Origin: an uncultured Oxalobacteraceae bacterium
GTDB lineage: Bacteria; Pseudomonadota; Gammaproteobacteria; Burkholderiales; Burkholderiaceae
Assembly: GCA_946478765.1 (NCBI GenBank)
Contig: CAMLDH010000055.1
Span: 1-16,169 of the forward strand
Direction of reading: 5' to 3'
Length of the DNA stretch: 16,169 nucleotides
The notes under the pieces are model-generated. The model saw nothing but the letters and a program-made list of their open reading frames with translations. It was not told the DNA's origin and did not search any database. Positions within the stretch are counted from its first letter, which is position 1, and each line of letters opens with the position of its first letter. Below are positions 1-6,774 of this stretch, one piece after another. The translations under genes and the position numbers were made by a program.

Positions 1-32
1 AATGGCGCAAGAGGTGGCGGCCCCGCATGTGA

Positions 33-680
33 CGAAGCATTGTAAAAAAACTCTGCTGGCACAGCACGTACGGTCAAATTGAAGTAAGCGAGCAGACGTA
101 TTGGGATCGGCCCAACAAGTGTGTGATCCGACCGTTTGCAGCGAGTGCAGGCGTTGGCAATCGCCAGTATTCGTTGCCGTTGGAAGAAGCGATTACGGAC
201 TTTGGCGCCACCACGCCGTTTGCCAAAGTGGCGGAAAAAATCAGACGGCATTACGGAATCGACCTAAGCAGCAGCGCAGCGTATGTTGTCACGAATACTC
301 ATGCGCAAGCCATGGCGGAATTTGGCGTATTGCCTGAAGCGCGAACAGAGGCGGCCGTATTGATTGCCGAGATGGATGGCAGCATGGTCCCGGTCGTGCA
401 GATGGCGGCCCCGCATCGGGAAGCTGCCGACCAACCTGACGACAACGCCCCGGTGAGGGCTTGTTATCGCTATCTCACGAATCGACTTGATCAACTGGAT
501 TATCAGGGCGCCTTGGCCAACAATTTGCCCATCGGCTCAGGTGAAATTGAAAGCTCGGCTGGGATGAAATCCCGGCAACTCAAACGTCCGCAATCGCGGG
601 CATTGTTGTTTGCCTTCGTCGTTTGCAAAAAACCGCCTCGCTCCGGTGTTCATCGGATGCGGAGGCGGTTTCTCTTTTAG
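33..680 (+). pseudogene. Degenerate DDE transposase remnant (ISKra4-like)
   Basis: The translated frame contains stretches typical of ISKra4-type transposases: TYGQIEVSEQ, RPFAASAGV, YSLPLEEAITDFGA, a first catalytic-Asp region MDGSMVPVV (about 370-395), and YLTNRLDQLDYQGALANN followed by PIGSGEIES (about 470-560). The roughly 100 or more residues that normally lie between the first Asp block and the YLTNRL block, including the second catalytic Asp, are missing, so the gene has an in-frame internal deletion. The only start-like codon in this frame is GTG at 123, but homology clearly begins upstream. A stop at 30-32 and better-looking N-terminal residues in frame 2 (CKKTLLAQH) suggest a frameshift near 60-70. 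Past about 560 the protein no longer resembles a transposase and runs into a terminator hairpin before stopping at 678-680. It cannot be active. The family is named from motif memory, not from a search. Confidence 0.75.
630..678. terminator. Bidirectional intrinsic terminator hairpin
   Basis: A 10-bp perfect stem pairs AAACCGCCTC (630-639) with GAGGCGGTTT (662-671), with a 22-nt loop that can partly pair internally. On the plus strand it is followed by a T-rich tract (TTTCTCTTTT). On the minus strand the stem is followed by six T residues. It could therefore stop transcription from either side. It sits in the last codons of the transposase remnant, so it probably belongs to the sequence into which the remnant was fused. 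It insulates the secretion operon from upstream transcription. Confidence 0.8.
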
Positions 681-768
681 CCACCACTTCGGCATCGTGC
701 GAGCAATCGCCGCTTACTACTTTGCGTATCTTGCGGCACTTTTTCCGGGTTTGGGCGTCCTAGAAGCT
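681..768. other. Non-coding spacer
   Basis: No gene, convincing promoter or further repeat was seen between the terminator tail and the inverted-repeat element. It is part of the gene-free stretch 681-1184. Confidence 0.5.
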
Positions 769-850
769 TAGAGCGGTTTTCGTATGAGTGTGCGGGTGCT
801 GCGGGCCGCTTTGGGGCGCATTGCGGCGTTGCTCGTCCCTTGCAGGGCGC

Positions 851-872
851 GTACCCGCTTGCAAGCGGGTAC
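851..872. repeat. 22-bp perfect palindrome inside the MITE-like element
   Basis: This 22-base stretch equals its own reverse complement. It is centred on TTGCAA, as is the palindrome at 994-1015, and the weaker hairpin CCCT-TGC-AGGG at 837-847 immediately before it has a related core. Confidence 0.9.
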
Positions 873-883
873 TGTTTCGCAGG

Positions 884-901
884 CGGATCGCATGCGATCC
901 G
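884..901. repeat. 18-bp perfect palindrome inside the MITE-like element
   Basis: CGGATCGCATGCGATCCG equals its own reverse complement and is centred on GCATGC. Confidence 0.9.
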
Positions 902-965
902 AAATCCCTGCTGCACCTTGTGTGGCTCGCCACACGGCGCTCCTCGCGGTGGAGCAGGGAATTCG
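900..965. repeat. Long hairpin with a nested hairpin inside the MITE-like element
   Basis: The outer arms 900-912 and 953-965 pair over 13 bases with one mismatch. After one further mismatch the pairing continues inward with 914-917 against 948-951. The loop holds an inner hairpin, GTGTGGC-TC-GCCACAC, at 920-935. Confidence 0.8.
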
Positions 966-980
966 CGGCGCACTGCGCCG
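966..980. repeat. Small GC-only hairpin inside the MITE-like element
   Basis: CGGCGC pairs with GCGCCG around a three-base loop, ACT. Confidence 0.7.
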
Positions 981-993
981 TGCCTGCGTAACG

Positions 994-1015
994 GCGTTCC
1001 CTTGCAAGGGAACGC
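994..1015. repeat. 22-bp perfect palindrome inside the MITE-like element
   Basis: This 22-base stretch equals its own reverse complement and has the same TTGCAA centre as the palindrome at 851-872, but different arms (GCGTTCCC/GGGAACGC). Confidence 0.9.
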
Positions 1016-1080
1016 TCCTTCCTTGCCTTGCACCCCAAACCAACCCACATCACCCGCACACTCATACGAAAACCGCTCTA

Positions 1081-1184
1081 GTCTGGAACAAGCCACCTGG
1101 CTACCTGCCCCTATGGCAGAATACGAAACCGTATTTCAGCCTTATACTCGCGTTTCCTCCGTTTTATTTACTACAAGCACTCTT
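1081..1184 (+). promoter_or_regulatory. Leader region of the gsp operon, weak promoter candidate
   Basis: This is the only DNA between the inverted-repeat element and gspG. A good -10-like box, TATACT, lies at 1143-1148, but no convincing -35 sits 16-18 bases upstream. A small hairpin, AATACG-AAAC-CGTATT, occupies 1120-1135 just before it. If the operon is read from here it probably needs an activator. No clear Shine-Dalgarno sequence precedes gspG. Confidence 0.35.
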
Positions 1185-1649
1185 ATGCATATCGCTTTTT
1201 CTTTTTCCCCGCGCCGCGCGGTGACGCAAGCTGCCCAGCGCGGTTTTACATTGATCGAGATCATGGTGGTGGTCGTGATCATGGGTATTCTGGCCGCATT
1301 GGTCGTGCCCAAATTGATGGGGCGTACCGACGATGCGCGCATCATTGCAGCCAAACAGGATATCGCTACCGTCATGCAGGGCCTGAAACTTTACAAGCTC
1401 GATAACCATCGTTATCCCACCACGGAACAAGGCTTGCAGGCGCTGATCAACAAACCGACGTCCGGACCCGCTTCGAATGGCTGGAAAACCGGTGGCTATC
1501 TCGACAAGTTGCCAAAAGATCCGTGGGGTAATTCCTATCAGTTCCTGTCGCCGGGCGTGAAAGGCGAAGTCGACGTGTTCTCGTTCGGCGCCGATGGGCA
1601 GCCTGGCGGCGCAGGCAATGATGCCGACATCGGTTCGTGGGATCTCTGA
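1185..1649 (+). CDS. gspG: GspG, major pseudopilin of type II secretion
   Basis: This is the main building block of the periplasmic T2SS pseudopilus, which pushes substrates through the secretin. The protein is 154 residues from ATG 1185. A basic leader ends RG and is followed by FTLIEIMVVVVIMGILAALVVPKLMG, the class III prepilin motif: cleavage after Gly20, methylation of Phe, Glu at +5. The globular part has the family signatures YPTTEQGLQAL and LPKDPWGN..Y, and a C-terminal Asp-rich loop (GADGQPGGAGNDADIGSWD) that binds calcium in known GspG proteins. An in-frame GTG at 1221 would give a leader of only 8 residues, closer to the family norm, so the start is uncertain; neither start has a good ribosome site. 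It is the first gene of the operon and overlaps gspH by 13 bases. Confidence 0.96.
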   Translation: MHIAFSFSPRRAVTQAAQRGFTLIEIMVVVVIMGILAALVVPKLMGRTDDARIIAAKQDIATVMQGLKLYKLDNHRYPTTEQGLQALINKPTSGPASNGWKTGGYLDKLPKDPWGNSYQFLSPGVKGEVDVFSFGADGQPGGAGNDADIGSWDL

Positions 1650-2161
1650 TTACGCATTTACGCAAACCGGCGGGCGTCGAGCGGCGCACGCGCCATCGCC
1701 TGCGGCCGCGCGGCTTTACCTTGCTGGAATTGCTGGTGGTGATTGTGATTGCGGGCATTACGCTGGGGCTGGTGTCGTTCAATGCGCTGCAAAGCGAACG
1801 GCAAGTATTGCAAAGCGATGCGCAGCGTATTGCGCTGCTGCTGCAACTGGCGCGCGAGGAGGCGATCGTGCGCAATCGGCCGATCGCATTCGAGGCGGAC
1901 ACCGAGCGCTATCGTTTCCTGATGCGCAATGACAATCAATGGCAGCCGCTAGCGCAGGATGACATGTTGCGCCAGCGCGAGTTCAAGCGGACGCCGGTGG
2001 CTCTTTCCATCGACCCGCCATTGCCGTCGGAACAATCCAATGCCTTGCGCATCATATTCGGTCGCGAGCCGGTCGATAAACCGTTTGTGCTGACGCTCTC
2101 GGCAGGCGACGCCAGCGTCGCGATCCGCGCCGATGGTATCGGGCACTATGTGGTGGAATGA
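1637..2161 (+). CDS. gspH: GspH, minor pseudopilin of type II secretion
   Basis: GspH is a minor pseudopilin of the pseudopilus. The protein has 174 residues from a GTG start inside the end of gspG, the only reasonable start ahead of the prepilin motif. A 26-residue, strongly basic leader ends PRG and is followed by FTLLELLVVIVIAGITLGLV with Glu at +5. The remainder, with QRIALLLQLAREEAIVRNRPI and a C-terminal beta-rich part, fits the GspH/FimT family. Overlap with gspG suggests translational coupling. gspI begins one base after its stop. Assignment as H rather than another minor pseudopilin rests on gene order and on the LAREEAI..N.PI segment. Confidence 0.92.
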   Translation: MGSLITHLRKPAGVERRTRHRLRPRGFTLLELLVVIVIAGITLGLVSFNALQSERQVLQSDAQRIALLLQLAREEAIVRNRPIAFEADTERYRFLMRNDNQWQPLAQDDMLRQREFKRTPVALSIDPPLPSEQSNALRIIFGREPVDKPFVLTLSAGDASVAIRADGIGHYVVE

Positions 2162-2162
2162 C

Positions 2163-2570
2163 ATGCGTCACATTCCTCGTTTCTTGCAGGCACATCGCAG
2201 CCGCTGCAACACGGCGGGATTCACGCTGCTCGAAGTGCTGGTGGCGCTGGTGATTGTCGGCACGGCACTCGGCGCCAGTTTGCGCGCGGTCGGCAGCCTC
2301 ACGCAAAACAGCAGCGGCTTGCGCGCCTCGATGATGGCGACCTGGTCGGCGGAAAACCGGCTGTCGCAAATCCGGCTGGCCAAAGAGTGGCCGGCGCTCG
2401 GCAAGCGCTCATTCGATTGCGCGCAGGGCGATTTGCGCCTGGCATGCGAAGAGGAAGTGTTCAACACGCCGAATCCGTTTTTCCGCCGCGTCGAAGTCAG
2501 CGTATTCGATGAACAGACGCCGGATCGCCGCATTATCAAGTTGACGCAAGTGGTGCCGAATGAGCGCTAG
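2163..2570 (+). CDS. gspI: GspI, minor pseudopilin of type II secretion
   Basis: GspI starts the minor-pseudopilin complex (I-J-K) at the pseudopilus tip. From ATG 2163 it has 135 residues: a 19-residue leader ending TAG, then FTLLEVLVALVIVGTALGASL with Glu at +5. The body contains WSAENRLSQIRL, typical of GspI (A.NRL..L), and ends with basic and polar beta strands. An ATG at 2151 in the same frame is possible, but it overlaps gspH and would make a longer leader. The first base of its start is two bases after the gspH stop, and its 3' end overlaps gspJ by 11 bases. Confidence 0.94.
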   Translation: MRHIPRFLQAHRSRCNTAGFTLLEVLVALVIVGTALGASLRAVGSLTQNSSGLRASMMATWSAENRLSQIRLAKEWPALGKRSFDCAQGDLRLACEEEVFNTPNPFFRRVEVSVFDEQTPDRRIIKLTQVVPNER

Positions 2571-3171
2571 GCGAACCGATGGCAAGGGTTTTACCCTGAT
2601 CGAATTGCTGGTCGCCATCAGCGTGCTGGCCATCGTCGCCGTGCTCGGCTGGCGCGGACTCGACGGCATTGTGCGCGCGCGTATTGCGCTGACCAACGAG
2701 CTGGAACAAACGCGCGGCATGCAACTTGCGTTTGCGCAATTGCAAAGCGATTGCGCGCATATTGCCAATGCTCTCCAGATTGGCGGGCATACTACCTTGC
2801 TGGCGGAGCAGGGACAGGTGATCATGGTGCGTACGGTGTTCGCCGATAACCAGCCATCGCGCATGCAAGTGGTTACGTACCGTCTGCGCGATGGCGCCCT
2901 GATGCGGCAGGAATCGACCGCAACGCGTGATTTGAAAGAACTGGATGCGGCATGGCGCGCTGCGGTGGAAGATACGAGCAAGGCGCAGGCAGTGCTGTTG
3001 CAGTCCGATGTGGCTGCCGTGGTGGTGCAGTCCTGGTTTGGCGGTAGCAATCCGGGTTGGCGCCCTACCACCAGCGGCGCGAATGCCGTGCCGACCGGAT
3101 TGCAAGTGGCGTTGCAATTGCGCGGGCGCCCCAACAACATGACCAAAGTCTTTTTGCTGGGGGCGGTGTGA
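2560..3171 (+). CDS. gspJ: GspJ, minor pseudopilin of type II secretion
   Basis: GspJ is a minor pseudopilin that forms the tip complex with GspI and GspK. It has 203 residues with a short 10-residue leader (MSARRTDGKG), then FTLIELLVAISVLAIVAVLGWRGLDG with Glu at +5. The family features W-R-G-L-D after the hydrophobic helix, QLQ.D.AH and a late L-R-D-G-A-L-M-R segment are present. It overlaps gspI by 11 bases. Its final codons overlap the GTG start of gspK (GTGA), so the genes are probably translationally coupled. Confidence 0.95.
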   Translation: MSARRTDGKGFTLIELLVAISVLAIVAVLGWRGLDGIVRARIALTNELEQTRGMQLAFAQLQSDCAHIANALQIGGHTTLLAEQGQVIMVRTVFADNQPSRMQVVTYRLRDGALMRQESTATRDLKELDAAWRAAVEDTSKAQAVLLQSDVAAVVVQSWFGGSNPGWRPTTSGANAVPTGLQVALQLRGRPNNMTKVFLLGAV

Positions 3172-4118
3172 TCGTGCGCCGAGGTGTGCTCTTGCGCCAA
3201 CGCGGCGTCGCCGTCATTACTGCGCTGCTGCTGACGACGCTGGCAATCACGATTGTCGCCAGTCTGTTTTGGCAGCAGCAGGTGCAGGTGCGTTCGATTG
3301 AAAACCAGCGCATGCAATTGCAAAAGCAGTGGATACTGCGCGGCGCGCTCGATTGGGCGCGCCTGATTTTGCGGGAAGACGGCAAACAGGTGAGCAACGA
3401 TAATCTGGATGAGCCGTGGGCGGTGCCGCTGGAAGAAACCCGGCTCGATCAATATGTCGAGAATGGCCAGGCCGACGCGGATGCGGGCGACGCGGCGATA
3501 TCGGGTAGCATTATCGATGCGCAATCGCGTTTTAACTTGAAAAACATGTGCCAGAATGGCGCGCCTAATCTGCACCAGATCAAGATTTTTGCGCAGTTGC
3601 TATCTAATTTGCGAGTGAATCCGGCGCTGGCGCAGGCCACCGCCAAATTGATGGAAAGCGCGCAAAAAAACCTGACAGGCGCAGAGCCGAATGCGCCGCG
3701 GCCGATGGACATCACCCAAGTGGAAGACTTGCTTGCGGTACCGGGTTTTACAGTGGAAACATTAGACAAGATAAAAGATTTCGTCGTCGTATTGCCCAAC
3801 GCTGGCACGCCGGTGAATGTGAATACCGCGCCGGCCGAAGTACTGGCGGCAACAATTGATACACTGGGGCTTTCCAGCGCGACGGCGCTGGTGGCGAGCC
3901 GGAAAAAGGCTTATTTCCGCACGATGCCTGATTTTGAAGCCATAGCGCGCCTTCCGGGTGCTGCCGGCAACCGTGATTTGAGCGTCGCGACGCAATACTT
4001 TATCGTCAACGGCAATGTGCGCTTGAGCCGCGCGTCGTTGCAGGTGCACGCGCTGGTCAAACGTGACGGCAGCGGCCTCAACACGACCACAACAGTGATG
4101 TGGATTCGAGAAGACTGA
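3168..4118 (+). CDS. gspK: GspK, tip minor pseudopilin of type II secretion
   Basis: GspK is the large minor pseudopilin capping the pseudopilus tip. From GTG 3168 it has 316 residues, about the usual size. The leader MIVRRGVLLRQRG is followed by VAVITALLLTTLAITIVASLFW. The residue at +5 is Thr, not Glu, which is the normal and diagnostic state for GspK. Later landmarks are IIDAQSRFNLKNM (pilin-fold strand), a DITQVEDLLAVPGFT segment, and NVNTAPAEVLAA, typical of the helix-hairpin-helix-like part of GspK. GTG at 3174 is an alternative start. The stop at 4116-4118 is followed by the only long gap inside the operon. Confidence 0.95.
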   Translation: MIVRRGVLLRQRGVAVITALLLTTLAITIVASLFWQQQVQVRSIENQRMQLQKQWILRGALDWARLILREDGKQVSNDNLDEPWAVPLEETRLDQYVENGQADADAGDAAISGSIIDAQSRFNLKNMCQNGAPNLHQIKIFAQLLSNLRVNPALAQATAKLMESAQKNLTGAEPNAPRPMDITQVEDLLAVPGFTVETLDKIKDFVVVLPNAGTPVNVNTAPAEVLAATIDTLGLSSATALVASRKKAYFRTMPDFEAIARLPGAAGNRDLSVATQYFIVNGNVRLSRASLQVHALVKRDGSGLNTTTTVMWIRED

Positions 4119-4201
4119 TTTGACATGTTGGGGGGGGCAGAGCAGGGTAACGCCCTGTCCCGCAATGGATAAATTATTATAACGATGGAAAACGAGACGC
4201 C
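4119..4201 (+). promoter_or_regulatory. gspK-gspL spacer with G8 run and mini-ORF
   Basis: This is the only sizeable intergenic gap inside the operon. It holds TTGACA at 4120-4125 (a perfect -35 hexamer, but no good -10 at 16-18 bases), eight consecutive G at 4130-4137, and a small hairpin, CAGGG-TAACG-CCCTG, at 4143-4157. An AT-rich stretch contains TATTAT at 4175-4180. ATG at 4185 opens a six-codon frame (MENETP) whose TGA at 4203-4205 overlaps the TTG start of gspL. An internal promoter or translational coupling is possible, but neither is proven. Confidence 0.35.
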
Positions 4202-5470
4202 TTGAGCACCCTGTATATCCGCTTACCCTCCAAAGCCGCCGCCGACAGTACGCAGCACTGGATCGCATTGGCTTGCCCTTTTGCATTGGTGGCGCATGGC
4301 GGCGCGATTGAACGCGAAGGCAGCGCGCCGCTGTCGGATCTGGCCGACAGTGTGGCCAAAGCACAGCGCGTGGTGCTGTTGCTGGCCGCCAGCGACGTAA
4401 CCCTGCTGCGGGTGCAGGTGCCGCCGCTGTCGCCGGCCCGATTGAAGGCGGCGTTGCCGAATCTGGTCGAAGATCAGTTGATGTCCGACCCCGCCGAATG
4501 CATCGTCGTCGCCAGCGGTGCAAGCAATGGGTTGCGCACGGTTGCGGTCGTTAATCGCGGCTGGCTGGAAATTCTGGTCAAAACCATCGGCACGTTCGGC
4601 GCGCGCCACATCGCGGCGTTGCCGGCTCAGTTATGCCTGCCCTATCAATCCGGCATCGTATCGGCTGCCGTGACCGGACAGGATGCCAATACCGATGTGA
4701 CGATTCGCCTGTCCGAACACGACGGGATCGGCTTGCCGCTCCTGCCGGAACAAGCCGAAACGGCCGCGCACGATGTGGTGCAGGCGATCTGCGCATTGGT
4801 GCCGGAAGCGCCGATTACGCTGTATGTGCCGCAAGCCGATGTGCAGCTTTATCAAGATACCGTCAATACCTTGCTGGCATTGGAACAGCGCATCACCATT
4901 TATGCCGACAACTGGTCGCGCTGGATTGGGGACGCCAACAACACGACGCTCGATCTGACGGCGGGAACCGGCGCGGGCGCCGGCCCCAAAATCGATTGGC
5001 GTGCGTGGCGCTGGCCGCTGGCGCTGGCAAGTGCGGTTCTGTTGATCAATATCGTGGGCTTGAATATCGATTGGATGCGCATGAAACGCGAAGCCGATGG
5101 CTTGCGTGCGTTAATGATGCAAACCTATAAATCGACCTATCCGAAAGAAACAGTGATCGTCGATCCGATTGCCCAAATGCGTCAGAAGATTGCAGCCGCT
5201 CAACACGATGCCGGACAAGTGGCGCCGGATGATTTTACGGCGCTGGCCGCCAATTTCGGTGAAGCATGGGCGCGCGTGATGCAAGCGCCGGACCGCAAGG
5301 GCGCGGCATCGCCCATTGCCACATTGGAATATCGTGACCGCAGTTTGTGGCTGCGCTTGAAGGCCGGCGCGAGCCTGCCGGCAGATCAATTGAAAGCGGC
5401 GCTCGCGGCGCAAAATCTATCGCTTGCGCAACCGACCGCCGGCGTATGGCAGATTCGGAGCACTAAATGA
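4202..5470 (+). CDS. gspL: GspL, inner-membrane platform protein that recruits the ATPase
   Basis: GspL is a bitopic inner-membrane protein whose cytoplasmic actin-like domain binds the GspE ATPase and whose periplasmic domain binds GspM. It has 422 residues. Residues 1 to about 265 are the cytoplasmic domain, including PPLSPARLKAALPNLVEDQL, a family hallmark. One membrane helix lies at about 270-290 (LALASAVLLINIVGLNI). A coiled region follows, and then a ferredoxin-like periplasmic domain (about 340-422). No in-frame ATG precedes the conserved start, so translation must begin at TTG 4202, an unusual codon with only a weak ribosome site. It overlaps gspM by ATGA. Confidence 0.93.
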   Translation: MSTLYIRLPSKAAADSTQHWIALACPFALVAHGGAIEREGSAPLSDLADSVAKAQRVVLLLAASDVTLLRVQVPPLSPARLKAALPNLVEDQLMSDPAECIVVASGASNGLRTVAVVNRGWLEILVKTIGTFGARHIAALPAQLCLPYQSGIVSAAVTGQDANTDVTIRLSEHDGIGLPLLPEQAETAAHDVVQAICALVPEAPITLYVPQADVQLYQDTVNTLLALEQRITIYADNWSRWIGDANNTTLDLTAGTGAGAGPKIDWRAWRWPLALASAVLLINIVGLNIDWMRMKREADGLRALMMQTYKSTYPKETVIVDPIAQMRQKIAAAQHDAGQVAPDDFTALAANFGEAWARVMQAPDRKGAASPIATLEYRDRSLWLRLKAGASLPADQLKAALAAQNLSLAQPTAGVWQIRSTK

Positions 5471-5988
5471 ACCTGAATACATTGAACGGACTCAAGGAGT
5501 CGCTGTCAGTTTTCTGGATGGAGCGAAATGCGCGTGAGCGCAACTGGCTTGTGCTGGCGGCAAGTGCGATTGTATTGGGTTTGATTTACACAATATTAAT
5601 CGGGCCGGCGCTGACCGGGCGCGCGCGATTGGAACAAGCGCTGCCGCCGTTGCGGCAGCAAGTGGCAGAACTGCAGGCGCTATCGAAACAGGCGGTCGGG
5701 CTTGCCAATGTGGTCACGCCGCCCGCGGTCGGCGTAACCAAGGAAAGTATCGAAGCGGCACTGACGCGCCAAGGATTGAAGCCGCAAAGCGTGGTACTGA
5801 CCGGCGAGCTTGCCAAAGTGCAACTCTCGTCGGCATCGTTCGCCGCGATCGTGAACTGGCTCGACGAGATGCAAAAAACTGCCCGCTTGTCCGTGGTGGA
5901 GGCCAACATCGAAGCATTGGCAGCCATTGACACCGTCAATGCAAGCTTGACCTTGCGACAACAAAGGAATGATAAAAAGGATGAATAA
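5467..5988 (+). CDS. gspM: GspM, inner-membrane platform protein
   Basis: GspM is the partner of GspL in the T2SS inner-membrane platform. It has 173 residues: a short cytoplasmic start with WMERNARERNWL, one membrane helix at about 27-46, then a coiled stretch (QQVAELQALSKQA) and a small ferredoxin-like periplasmic domain at about 90-165. The WM.RN.RER segment before the helix is typical of GspM. The ATG overlaps the stop of gspL (ATGA), and GGAG lies 6 bases upstream as a good ribosome site. A 12-base gap separates it from gspN. Confidence 0.93.
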   Translation: MNLNTLNGLKESLSVFWMERNARERNWLVLAASAIVLGLIYTILIGPALTGRARLEQALPPLRQQVAELQALSKQAVGLANVVTPPAVGVTKESIEAALTRQGLKPQSVVLTGELAKVQLSSASFAAIVNWLDEMQKTARLSVVEANIEALAAIDTVNASLTLRQQRNDKKDE

Positions 5989-6000
5989 AGGAAAGATCAA

Positions 6001-6774
6001 GTGCAGCGCACCGTGATATGGTTGCTGGTCGGAATGATCAGTGTCGCGGCGACCGCACTGGTGTTTTGCCCCGCTGCCTGGATGGCTGCGCTGGTAGAGC
6101 GGCAAACGGCAGGCCGGTTGACGTTGGGGGATGCGCAAGGCACGCTGTGGCATGGCTCCGCCTTCATTGGCGGCGCGCCCGGCGGCGCCGATCCGGTAAC
6201 CCCGCTGTTGCCGGGGCGTTTCTCGTGGCGTTTGTCGCCGATGGTGTTGTTAGGGCAGGTCGATGCGGAGCTTGAAAATCCCTCCGCGTTGTCGCAGCCG
6301 GTCAAGGTGCGCGGCAGTTGGTACCAGTGGCAAGTCAGTCCGTCGATGATTCTGTTGCCGGCCGAACGGCTATCCGGATTGGGCGCGCCGCTGAATACGG
6401 TTCAGTTGTCAGGCCAGATGCACTTGTCATGGACGCCCTTGCAGCTCATGCGGCAGGGCGACAAAGTGGAGATGACGGGCATGGTGCATCTTGCGATGAA
6501 CGACATCGCGTCGCGCCTGTCCGCGATCAAACCGTTGGGAGCCTATGACCTTACGATGGAATGGCAGGGGCAAGAGGCGCAACTTTTATTGAAGACGGTC
6601 AAGGGGCCGATGGTGTTGAACGGCAGCGGCAAGCTGGTAAACGGCCGTTTGCAGTTTTCCGGAAAAGCGGAGGCCGAGGAAGGGCAGGAGGAAAGGCTGG
6701 CAAATTTGCTGAATTTGCTGGGCCAACGGCGAAGAGAAGGTAACAAGAACATTATCGCGTTAGAGTTCAAATGA
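6001..6774 (+). CDS. gspN: GspN, type II secretion accessory protein
   Basis: GspN is an accessory inner-membrane-anchored periplasmic protein found in only some T2SS, including those of many beta- and gammaproteobacteria; its exact job is not settled. It has 257 residues with one N-terminal membrane helix (about 5-24), then a beta-rich periplasmic part containing LGDAQGTLWHGSA, a family signature, and LTLGDAQ/LPGRFSWRL segments. The start is GTG, supported by AAGGA at 5988-5992, eight bases upstream. Its stop overlaps the gspD start (ATGA), so the platform genes and the secretin are joined in one transcript. Confidence 0.92.
   Translation: MQRTVIWLLVGMISVAATALVFCPAAWMAALVERQTAGRLTLGDAQGTLWHGSAFIGGAPGGADPVTPLLPGRFSWRLSPMVLLGQVDAELENPSALSQPVKVRGSWYQWQVSPSMILLPAERLSGLGAPLNTVQLSGQMHLSWTPLQLMRQGDKVEMTGMVHLAMNDIASRLSAIKPLGAYDLTMEWQGQEAQLLLKTVKGPMVLNGSGKLVNGRLQFSGKAEAEEGQEERLANLLNLLGQRRREGNKNIIALEFK

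Larger units (their letters stand above)
769..1080. mobile_element. MITE-like palindromic element with 28-bp perfect TIRs and TA flanks
   Basis: Bases 769-798 and the reverse complement of 1051-1080 are identical over 30 bases, including TA at each outer end. The natural reading is a 308-bp element (771-1078) beginning GAGCGGTTTTCGTATGAGTG and flanked by a TA target duplication. An imperfect match continues inward for about 22 more bases on each side. The interior encodes no recognisable protein but is dense in perfect palindromes (listed separately). Several frames are open across it only because it is GC-rich and palindromic. Long matching termini, a TA flank and no transposase are the marks of a miniature inverted-repeat element mobilised in trans, possibly by an IS630/Tc1-type or IS5-group enzyme. 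The parent element is not visible here. It lies about 105 bp upstream of gspG. Confidence 0.85.

Noticed and set aside
769..1080. The element as an integron attC site or a known large structured RNA
   Set aside because: There is no integrase or cassette context. The long perfect terminal repeats with TA flanks are better explained by transposition.
840..1184. N-terminal extension of GspG reaching into the element
   Set aside because: The frame stays open, but a leader of over 130 residues before the prepilin motif is not plausible. ATG 1185 or GTG 1221 fits the family.
784..1224. Several long open frames on both strands across the inverted-repeat element
   Set aside because: They lie in GC-rich palindromic DNA, overlap one another in many frames, and show no domain or ribosome site. 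They are by-products of the element's composition.
3057..3167. Upstream start for GspK inside gspJ
   Set aside because: It would place 50 residues before the cleavage site. GTG 3168 gives a normal basic leader and a GTGA overlap with gspJ.
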